From: an uncultured Clostridia bacterium
Lineage (GTDB): Bacteria > Bacillota > Clostridia > Oscillospirales > Acutalibacteraceae
Reading direction: 5' to 3'
NCBI GenBank assembly: GCA_945971755.1
Contig: CAMFPJ010000072.1
Location: 1-7,178, forward strand
Length of the DNA: 7,178 nucleotides
Positions 1 through 6,099 of the stretch are shown piece by piece (position 1 is the stretch's first letter; each line of letters begins with the position of its first letter). The position numbers and the translations under genes were made by a program. The notes beneath the pieces were generated by a model. It saw only the letters and a program-made list of their open reading frames with translations. It was not told the origin of the DNA and ran no database searches.

Positions 1-1
1 C

Positions 2-802
2 GACCCGGAAAACCCCGAAACGGAAGTTTCAGACGGCAGCATTGAATTCCGTAACGTTTCATTCCGCTACGGTGAGGGTAAGGATATAATTAAAAACGTG
101 TCCTTCAAAATTGAAAGCGGCGAAATGGTTGGAATCATGGGTGCTACAGGCAGTTCAAAATCTTCAATAATTTCACTTATTCCGCGTCTTTACGACGCCT
201 CGTGCGGTGAAGTTTTAGTAGCAGGTAAAAACGTTAAATCATACAGTATCCGTGCGCTCCGCGAGGCGGTTTCCGTTGTTCTTCAAAAGAATGTTCTTTT
301 CTCGGGCACTATTGCGGAAAATCTTCGCTGGGGTAACAAAAACGCAAGTGACGAAGAACTCAGAAACGTGTGTGAAACAGCAGACGCACTCGGGTTTGTT
401 GAGAGTTTTCCCGACGGCTTCCAAACAGATTTGGGTCAAGGCGGCGTTAATGTTTCGGGTGGTCAAAAGCAGCGTCTTTGCATTGCCCGTGCTCTTCTTA
501 AAAACCCTAAAATTCTAATTCTTGACGACTCCACAAGCGCAGTTGACACGGCAACAGACGCTCGCATACGTGCAGGGCTTCGTAACAGCGCTCCCGACAC
601 AACAAAAATTATTATTGCCCAGCGAATTTCTTCAATTTCCGACTGTGATAAGATTATTATTCTTGACCGCGGTGAAATTTCAGACATCGGTACTCACGCA
701 GAGCTTCTCGAAAGAAACGAAATTTACAGAGAAATTTACTCTGCTCAGCAAAAGGGTAACGATGACTTTGACTCACCCGATTTAGTAGGAGGTGACTTAT
801 AA
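2..802 (+). CDS. Heterodimeric ABC exporter, first half-transporter (5'-partial, C-terminal ATPase domain with degenerate motifs)
   Basis: This is the 3' part of a fused membrane-ATPase ABC exporter subunit. The reading frame is open to the window edge, so the membrane domain and true start lie upstream and 266 residues are visible. Numbering visible residues, the A-loop region (FRYGEG) is near 21-26, Walker A GATGSSKSS at 47-55, Q-loop Gln95, signature VSGGQ at 151-155, Walker B ILILDD at 171-176, and the switch position AQR at 206-208. Three positions depart from consensus: the third Walker A glycine is Ser, the catalytic Glu after Walker B is Asp, and the switch His is Gln. The signature is intact. 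In asymmetric heterodimers this pattern marks the subunit whose own Walker motifs build the degenerate ATP site. The C-terminal tail is acidic (NDDFDSPD). The stop overlaps the next gene's start (TAATG), so the two are surely co-translated and likely form one inner-membrane exporter. Substrate is unknown. Family assignment is firm; drug, lipid or peptide export cannot be told apart. Confidence 0.95.
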   Translation, partial: DPENPETEVSDGSIEFRNVSFRYGEGKDIIKNVSFKIESGEMVGIMGATGSSKSSIISLIPRLYDASCGEVLVAGKNVKSYSIRALREAVSVVLQKNVLFSGTIAENLRWGNKNASDEELRNVCETADALGFVESFPDGFQTDLGQGGVNVSGGQKQRLCIARALLKNPKILILDDSTSAVDTATDARIRAGLRNSAPDTTKIIIAQRISSISDCDKIIILDRGEISDIGTHAELLERNEIYREIYSAQQKGNDDFDSPDLVGGDL

Positions 803-804
803 TG
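787..804 (+). promoter_or_regulatory. Ribosome binding site and TAATG stop/start overlap joining the two ABC genes
   Basis: A strong AGGAGGT Shine-Dalgarno sequence (787-793) lies inside the last codons of the first ABC gene, 8 nt before the ATG at 802. That ATG shares its A with the last base of the preceding TAA stop. The arrangement fixes the start of the second subunit. It implies translational coupling, which would favour equal production of the two heterodimer partners (inference). Confidence 0.85.
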
Positions 805-2700
805 CACGGTCCTAAAAAAAGAGGCCCTGCTCCCGCAAAGCCTAAAAACACAGGTGCAACGGTAAAAAGGCTCCTTAAATACATCGCAAAAGAAAAAGCA
901 CTTCTCATCGGTATGATTGTGCTTGTAATAGTCAGCTCTGCGGCAACGGTTTGCGCATCGCTTTTCATTCAGCCCCTTATTGACGAACTCCTTGTAAATA
1001 TTGCCGGTCAAAAATTCAGTATTCATATTTTTGACCCTGTTAAAAAATATTTCGTGTTTATGATTCTTGTGTTCCTTTTGGGTGTTATCACCTCATACGG
1101 CAGGTCAAAATGCTCGGTATTTTTAACACAGAGAACCCTTAGAAGGCTTCGCAAGGAGCTTTTTGACTCGGTTGCAGATTTACCAATTGGGTTTTACGAT
1201 TCCCGACCCAACGGCGAGATAATGTCACGTTTTACAAACGATGTTGAGTCCCTCAGAATGTTTCTTTCGCAGGGTCTTTCACAGCTTATTTCGTCTGCAA
1301 TTACAATCGTAGGGTCATTTATCTTTATGGTTTATTTCGGCAAATGGCTTACCCTCGTTGTAATTTTTATGGTTGCTTTAATGCTCATTATCGTAAAAAA
1401 CTTAGGCACAAAGAGTGCGTTTTTCTTTAAGAAACAGCAGGAACAGATTGCAAAAGTAAACGGATTTGTTGAGGAAACAATCAGCGGACAGAAAGTAATT
1501 AAAGTATTTAATCATGAAAATGAAATAATTGAGCAGTTTGACAGTGTAAACGAAACACTCCGCAAAGCATCAACGGGTGCTAACACCTTTGCAAGCATAC
1601 TTATGCCGATTATGGGTAACCTTTCTCACCTGACCTATGCACTTTCGGCAGGTATCGGCGCATTTTCCGTTGTTAAAGGAGTAATTTCCGTTGGCGACCT
1701 TGTTGCTTTCTTAACATATTCAAGAAATTTCTCACAGCCTATCACTCAGCTTTCACAACAGTTTAATAATGCGATTATGGCTATTGCCGGTGCTGAAAGA
1801 ATTTTTGAATACCTTGACGAAAAGCCGGAAGTTGACGAGGGCTACGTTACACTTGTCAACGCCAAAAAGGACGAAAACGGAATTCTCACGGAATGTCCCG
1901 AGCATACGGGTATCTGGGCTTGGAAACACACGCACTCCGCTGACGGTACGGTTGAATACCGTGAACTTATGGGCAAAGTTGAATTTGAGAACGTCACCTT
2001 CTCTTATGACGGTAAAAAGACGGTTCTTAACAACATTTCTCTTTACGCTAAGCCCGGTCAAAAAATTGCTTTTGTGGGCTCAACGGGTGCAGGCAAAACA
2101 ACAATTACAAATCTTATTAACAGATTTTACGAAATAAGCGACGGTAAAATCCGTTATGACGGCATTAACATCGGCAAAATTAAAAAAGACGATTTACGCC
2201 GCTCACTGGGTATTGTTCTTCAGGACACTCACCTTTTCACAGGCACAATCAGAGAAAACATACGTTACGGCAACCTTGAGGCATCCGACGAGCAAGTTGA
2301 AAATGCCGCAAAACTTGCTAATGCCCATGAATTTATTATGGCACTTCCCGACGGTTACGACACAGTGTTAACAGGTGACGGCGGCAACCTTTCACAAGGT
2401 CAAAGACAGCTTATTTCAATCGCCCGTGCGGCAGTAGCCGACCCGCCCGTGCTTATTCTTGACGAAGCAACCAGCTCAATTGACACAAGAACCGAAAAGC
2501 TGATTGAACAGGGTATGGATAAACTGATGCACGGCAGAACCACCTTTGTAATTGCTCACAGGCTTTCAACTGTTCGCAACGCAAATGCAATAATGGTGCT
2601 TGAAAACGGCGAAATAATTGAGCGCGGCGACCATGACGAGCTTCTGGCACAAAAAGGCAGATATTACAGCCTTTACACAGGTCAGTTTGAACTTTCTTAA
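802..2700 (+). CDS. Heterodimeric ABC exporter, second half-transporter (membrane domain plus catalytic ATPase domain)
   Basis: This is a complete 632-residue ABC exporter half with its membrane domain first and ATPase second. After a basic, Pro/Gly-rich N-terminal tail (1-20), hydrophobic segments near 33-55, 83-99, 160-180, 183-199, 265-288 and 290-306 give the usual six helices. The ATPase domain has Walker A GSTGAGKTT (426-434), Q-loop Gln474, signature LSQGQ (530-534), Walker B LILDE with catalytic Glu555, D-loop SSID (558-561) and switch His586. All ATP-hydrolysis residues are present, but the second signature residue pair reads S-Q instead of S-G. This is the expected partner for the upstream subunit: its Walker motifs plus the partner's intact VSGGQ make the active site, while its LSQGQ faces the partner's defective Walker motifs. 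A stretch of about 50 residues (342-390) between the last helix and the ATPase core is longer than in typical exporters. Known relatives are BmrCD, LmrCD and TM287/288; cargo is not predictable from sequence. A terminator follows 20 nt after the stop. Confidence 0.95.
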   Translation: MHGPKKRGPAPAKPKNTGATVKRLLKYIAKEKALLIGMIVLVIVSSAATVCASLFIQPLIDELLVNIAGQKFSIHIFDPVKKYFVFMILVFLLGVITSYGRSKCSVFLTQRTLRRLRKELFDSVADLPIGFYDSRPNGEIMSRFTNDVESLRMFLSQGLSQLISSAITIVGSFIFMVYFGKWLTLVVIFMVALMLIIVKNLGTKSAFFFKKQQEQIAKVNGFVEETISGQKVIKVFNHENEIIEQFDSVNETLRKASTGANTFASILMPIMGNLSHLTYALSAGIGAFSVVKGVISVGDLVAFLTYSRNFSQPITQLSQQFNNAIMAIAGAERIFEYLDEKPEVDEGYVTLVNAKKDENGILTECPEHTGIWAWKHTHSADGTVEYRELMGKVEFENVTFSYDGKKTVLNNISLYAKPGQKIAFVGSTGAGKTTITNLINRFYEISDGKIRYDGINIGKIKKDDLRRSLGIVLQDTHLFTGTIRENIRYGNLEASDEQVENAAKLANAHEFIMALPDGYDTVLTGDGGNLSQGQRQLISIARAAVADPPVLILDEATSSIDTRTEKLIEQGMDKLMHGRTTFVIAHRLSTVRNANAIMVLENGEIIERGDHDELLAQKGRYYSLYTGQFELS

Positions 2701-2720
2701 AAAATGGAATAAATTTTTTT

Positions 2721-2748
2721 GGGGCGGATTTATCCGTCCCTTTTTTTT
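2721..2748 (+). terminator. Rho-independent terminator of the ABC transporter operon
   Basis: An 8-bp stem (2721-2728 GGGGCGGA pairing with 2733-2740 TCCGTCCC, one G-T wobble) with a 4-nt TTTA loop is followed at once by eight T residues (2741-2748). It begins 20 nt after the ABC stop codon. On the opposite strand the stem is followed by an A tract, so it should work only on + strand transcripts. It separates the transporter operon from the glycogen genes. Confidence 0.93.
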
Positions 2749-2915
2749 GCACCGTAATATTCAGAAATAAAATTCGTTTTATTAGCATCGGGAAACAGCA
2801 ATTCCTACAAATTGCATATAACATTATTGTAAAACCTTGTTGTATTTTGTAACAAACTACACAAATCAGTATAACAATTTTTGTGGTATATTTGATTATT
2901 TTGTTCAAAAATCTC
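2749..2915. other. AT-rich intergenic spacer upstream of the glg promoter
   Basis: This non-coding stretch is clearly more AT-rich than the flanking genes. No convincing gene is seen on either strand; the open frame on the minus strand here runs across the ends of two well-supported genes and has no family resemblance. It contains a weak inverted repeat GCAATT/AATTGC (2798-2803 and 2810-2815, 6-nt loop) and short TTGT/ACAA repeats. Any of these could be operator half-sites but could equally arise from base composition. I recognise no riboswitch. Confidence 0.5.
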
Positions 2916-2944
2916 TTGAAAACCTTTCGCAGTGGTGATAAAAT
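2916..2944 (+). promoter_or_regulatory. Sigma-A-type promoter with extended -10 for the glgBCD operon
   Basis: The -35 hexamer TTGAAA (2916-2921) and -10 hexamer TAAAAT (2939-2944) are separated by exactly 17 nt, and each differs from consensus at one position. The -10 is preceded by TGA (2936-2938), giving the extended TGn motif. The transcript would start near 2951, leaving a leader of about 27 nt, too short for a riboswitch. An inverted repeat GAAA-ACC-TTTC (2918-2928) overlaps the -35 and spacer and could bind a regulator, but it does not match a catabolite-control (cre) site well. Confidence 0.75.
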
Positions 2945-2977
2945 GTAATTGTATAAATTTGTGTAAAGAGGTTCAAT

Positions 2978-4858
2978 ATGGAGGAAAATAAAAATCAGGT
3001 ACCCGTTTACCTTTTCCATCAGGGAAACAACGCCCGTTCTTATGAGTTTTTCGGCTCACACAAAGAGAGTGAAGACAGCGTTGTCTTCAGAGTATGGGCG
3101 CCCAACGCCGAGTCCGTTTCCGTTGTGGGTGATTTCAACAACTGGAGCGACTCAGCTAATGTTATGTCCCGTATCTCCGGCGGCGGAATTTGGGAATGCA
3201 GTATTCCGGGTATAAAGCAATATGACACTTACAAGTATTCAATACTCACAAAAAAAGGCAAGAGGCTTCTTAAAAGCGACCCATACGGTTTTCACATGGA
3301 AACAAGGCCCTCTAACGCCACTAAATTTTACGATTTAAGCGGCTACAAATGGCATGACGGGAAATGGGAGGAGCAAAAGAAGAAATCATCGGCTTATGCA
3401 AAGCCGGTTAATATTTATGAGGTCCATTTAGGCTCTTGGAAACAGCATGAGGACGGAAATTTCCTGTCCTACCGCCAAATGGCTGAGGAATTAGTTCCTT
3501 ACGTTAAAGAGATGGGTTACACGCACGTTGAGTTTATGCCCCTTACGGAATACCCGTTTGACGGCTCTTGGGGCTACCAGGTTACCGGTTATTTTGCGGC
3601 AACTTCACGTTACGGCACACCACACGATTTAATGTATTTAATCGACTGCTTCCACAAATCGGGAATCGGCGTTATTCTTGACTGGGTTCCTGCCCATTTC
3701 CCGAAAGATGCCAACGGACTTTACGAATTTGACGGAACACCCTGCTACGAATACGCCGACCCGAAAAAAGGCGAGCATTACGGCTGGGGAACAAAGGTTT
3801 TTGACTTTGGTAAAAACGAGGTTAGGAGCTTTCTTTGCTCAAGTGCAATGTTCTGGCTTGACAAATTCCATATTGACGGTCTTCGTATTGACGCGGTTGC
3901 TTCAATGCTCTACCTTAACTATGACCGCAAAGACGGCGAATGGATAGCCAATAAAAACGGCGGTGTTGAAAACTTAGAGGCTGTTGAGTTTTTCCATAAA
4001 CTCTCTGAAATTCTGTTCCGTGATTACCCCGGTGCTTTGATGATTGCCGAAGAAAGCACCGCCTGGCCAATGGTTACAAAGCCTGTGTTTATGGGCGGAC
4101 TTGGCTTTAATTTTAAGTGGAATATGGGCTGGATGAACGACATTCTCCGTTATTTCTCACTTGACGGTATTTTCAGAAAGAATAATCATGACTGCATAAC
4201 ATTTTCTTTCTTCTACGCTTTTTCCGAGAATTTCATTTTGCCTATTTCGCATGATGAAGTTGTCCACGGAAAATGCTCCCTTATAAATAAAATGCCCGGA
4301 ACCTACGAAGAAAAATTTGCAGGTGTCAGAGCGTTCCTCGGATACATGATGGCTCACCCCGGCAAAAAGCTGTTGTTTATGGGCAGTGAGTTCGGTCAGT
4401 TTATTGAATGGAATTATGAGCAAGGGCTTGATTGGTTACTGCTCGATTACGATATGCACCGTAAATTACAGGGATATACAAAAGAACTCAATAAATTTTA
4501 TAAGAAAAACCCTGCATTTTGGCAAGTAGATTATTCTTGGGAGGGCTTTTCCTGGATTTCGTCTGACGACAGAGATAACTCTGTAATTGCTTTCCGCAGA
4601 ATAGCCGAAGACGGCAAAGAAATTATCGCAGTTTTCAACTTTACAAACGTTCGCCGCGAAAATTACCGAATAGGCGTTCCGAAAAAGTCAGCTTACAAAA
4701 TCGTCTTCAATTCAGACGATGAAAAATTCGGCGGTTTCGGCATATCGCAAAACCCCGAGCGAATAAAATGTGAAAAAATTGCTATGCACGGGCAGGAGCA
4801 AAGCATTGCGCTTGACTTGCCGCCTATGTCCGCAATTTATCTTAAAAAGACCAAATAA
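2978..4858 (+). CDS. glgB: 1,4-alpha-glucan branching enzyme (glycogen branching enzyme)
   Basis: GlgB cleaves alpha-1,4 glucan chains and re-attaches the fragment by an alpha-1,6 bond, creating glycogen branch points in the cytoplasm. The 626-residue protein has an N-terminal CBM48/isoamylase-like domain (about 32-118, with VVGDFNNWS at 49-57), a GH13 alpha-amylase barrel, and a C-terminal beta domain (about 530-626). GH13 conserved regions are all present: DWVPAHF (235-241), GLRIDAVASM (301-310) with nucleophile Asp305, MIAEEST (355-361) with acid/base Glu358, and ISHDEVVHGK (423-432) with Asp426. These match the E. coli catalytic triad by motif alignment. It is about 100 residues shorter than E. 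coli GlgB because the extra N-terminal N1 domain is absent, which is common in Firmicutes. The ATG is chosen because AAAGAGG (2965-2971) sits 6 nt upstream and the promoter leads straight into it. It is the first gene of the glycogen operon, 23 nt before glgC. Confidence 0.97.
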   Translation: MEENKNQVPVYLFHQGNNARSYEFFGSHKESEDSVVFRVWAPNAESVSVVGDFNNWSDSANVMSRISGGGIWECSIPGIKQYDTYKYSILTKKGKRLLKSDPYGFHMETRPSNATKFYDLSGYKWHDGKWEEQKKKSSAYAKPVNIYEVHLGSWKQHEDGNFLSYRQMAEELVPYVKEMGYTHVEFMPLTEYPFDGSWGYQVTGYFAATSRYGTPHDLMYLIDCFHKSGIGVILDWVPAHFPKDANGLYEFDGTPCYEYADPKKGEHYGWGTKVFDFGKNEVRSFLCSSAMFWLDKFHIDGLRIDAVASMLYLNYDRKDGEWIANKNGGVENLEAVEFFHKLSEILFRDYPGALMIAEESTAWPMVTKPVFMGGLGFNFKWNMGWMNDILRYFSLDGIFRKNNHDCITFSFFYAFSENFILPISHDEVVHGKCSLINKMPGTYEEKFAGVRAFLGYMMAHPGKKLLFMGSEFGQFIEWNYEQGLDWLLLDYDMHRKLQGYTKELNKFYKKNPAFWQVDYSWEGFSWISSDDRDNSVIAFRRIAEDGKEIIAVFNFTNVRRENYRIGVPKKSAYKIVFNSDDEKFGGFGISQNPERIKCEKIAMHGQEQSIALDLPPMSAIYLKKTK

Positions 4859-4881
4859 ACAATCTCTAAGGAGGAAAATAT

Positions 4882-6096
4882 ATGGCTCGTAAAATGGAAT
4901 GTATTGCAATGCTTCTTGCAGGCGGTCAAGGAAGCCGCCTCGGTGTTCTTACAAAGAACATTGCAAAGCCTGCCGTACCCTACGGCGGCAAATACAGAAT
5001 TATTGACTTTCCGCTTTCAAACTGCGTGAACTCAGGCATCAGTACCGTTGGTGTTCTTACTCAGTACCAGCCTTTGGAACTTAACGATTACATCGGCAAC
5101 GGTCAGGCTTGGGACCTTGACCGTGCAAACGGCGGTGTTCACATGCTCTCACCTTACCAGCAGATTAAGGGAATGGAGTGGTATAAGGGAACAGCCAACG
5201 CCATTTATCAAAACATCAATTTCATTGACCGTTATAACCCTGAGTATGTTGCCGTTCTTTCGGGCGACCACATTTACAAAATGGATTACAACAAAATGCT
5301 TGATTACCACAAGAAAAATAACGCCGCTTGCACAATCGCAATGCTTGAGGTTCCGTGGGAAGAGGCATCACGTTTCGGCCTTATGATTCTTAACGATGAC
5401 AACTCAATTTCCGAATTTGAGGAAAAGCCGAAAAATCCGAGAAGCAACAAAGCTTCAATGGGCGTTTACATATTCACTTGGGAAAAACTTCGCAAGTACT
5501 TAATTGATGATGAGAATAACCCTGATTCTTCAAATGACTTCGGTAAAGACGTTATTCCCGCAATGCACCGTGCAGGCGAGAGAATGTTTGCTTATCTTTT
5601 TGACGGATATTGGAAAGATGTCGGTACAATCGACTCACTTTGGGAGGCAAACCTTGACCTTCTTAACCCGAAGGTTGACCTTGACCTTTCCGACCCCACC
5701 TGGAAAATCTATTCAAAAACTCCCGTTGCTCCCCCGCAGTATATTTCCGGTACCGCTGACGTTCAGAACTCAATGGTAGCCGAGGGCTCGCGGGTGTTCG
5801 GTGAAGTTGACTACTCAATTCTTTTCCACAATGCTACGGTTGAAGAGGGCGCAAAGGTTCGCTATTCAATCGTAATGCCGGGCGCAACTGTAAAGGCAGG
5901 CGCAGACGTTGAATATTCAATTATCGCCGAAGACGCCGTAATTGAGAGCGGTGCAAAAGTCGGCTCCCGCCCCGAAGAAACATCTAATCTTGACGATTGG
6001 GGCGTTGCGGTAGTCGGCGCAGGCGTAGTTGTAGGGAAAAATGCAACGGTAGCACCCAAAGAAATGGTTTCTGAAGACGTAAAGGAGGCTTTATAA
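4882..6096 (+). CDS. glgC: Glucose-1-phosphate adenylyltransferase, catalytic subunit (ADP-glucose pyrophosphorylase)
   Basis: GlgC makes ADP-glucose and pyrophosphate from ATP and glucose-1-phosphate, the committed step of bacterial glycogen synthesis. The 404-residue protein has an N-terminal nucleotidyltransferase domain (about 1-250) and a C-terminal left-handed beta-helix of hexapeptide-like repeats (about 290-390). Visible motifs are the nucleotide loop LLAGGQGSRLG (11-21), KPAVPYGGKYRIIDFPLSN (29-47), SGDHIYKMDY (127-136) with Asp129 matching the catalytic E. coli Asp142, FEEKP (179-183) with Lys182 matching the glucose-1-phosphate-binding Lys195, DFGKDVIP (219-226), and GYWKDVGTI (242-250). 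All expected catalytic residues are therefore present. The start is fixed by AAGGAGG (4868-4874), 7 nt upstream of the ATG. The stop directly abuts the glgD start, suggesting a GlgC-GlgD hetero-oligomer. Allosteric control is typical of this family, but the effector cannot be read from sequence. Confidence 0.97.
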   Translation: MARKMECIAMLLAGGQGSRLGVLTKNIAKPAVPYGGKYRIIDFPLSNCVNSGISTVGVLTQYQPLELNDYIGNGQAWDLDRANGGVHMLSPYQQIKGMEWYKGTANAIYQNINFIDRYNPEYVAVLSGDHIYKMDYNKMLDYHKKNNAACTIAMLEVPWEEASRFGLMILNDDNSISEFEEKPKNPRSNKASMGVYIFTWEKLRKYLIDDENNPDSSNDFGKDVIPAMHRAGERMFAYLFDGYWKDVGTIDSLWEANLDLLNPKVDLDLSDPTWKIYSKTPVAPPQYISGTADVQNSMVAEGSRVFGEVDYSILFHNATVEEGAKVRYSIVMPGATVKAGADVEYSIIAEDAVIESGAKVGSRPEETSNLDDWGVAVVGAGVVVGKNATVAPKEMVSEDVKEAL

Positions 6097-6099
6097 ATG
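6081..6099 (+). promoter_or_regulatory. Ribosome binding site and abutting stop/start between glgC and glgD
   Basis: AAAGGAGG (6081-6088) lies within the last codons of glgC, 8 nt before the glgD ATG at 6097. The glgC TAA ends at 6096, so the two genes have no gap and no overlap. This decides the glgD start and suggests coupled translation of the two pyrophosphorylase subunits. Confidence 0.85.

Noticed and set aside
98..802. GTG at 98 as the start of the first ABC gene
   Set aside because: The frame is open upstream to the window edge and already encodes conserved ATPase residues (IEFRNVSFRYG), and no ribosome binding site precedes 98. The gene is simply cut by the window.
2847..2875. Second promoter-like pair TTGTAA-17 nt-TATAAC upstream of glgB
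   Set aside because: Spacing is right but the -35 is poor and the sequence is very AT-rich, so such pairs are expected by chance. The 2916-2944 promoter is stronger and better placed.
2916..2931. Possible catabolite-responsive (cre) element at TTGAAAACCTTTCGCA
   Set aside because: The central CG and another fixed position do not match the cre consensus, so CcpA control is not supported by this site.
2453..3019. 188-codon open frame on the minus strand spanning the intergenic spacer
   Set aside because: It overlaps the conserved 3' end of the ABC gene and the 5' end of glgB, has low-complexity AT-driven residues in the spacer and resembles no family. It is an antisense shadow.
5657..5675. 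Hairpin ACCTTC/GAAGGT inside glgC
   Set aside because: It is a 6-bp stem in a repetitive Asp-Leu-coding stretch with no T tract. Coding constraint explains it.
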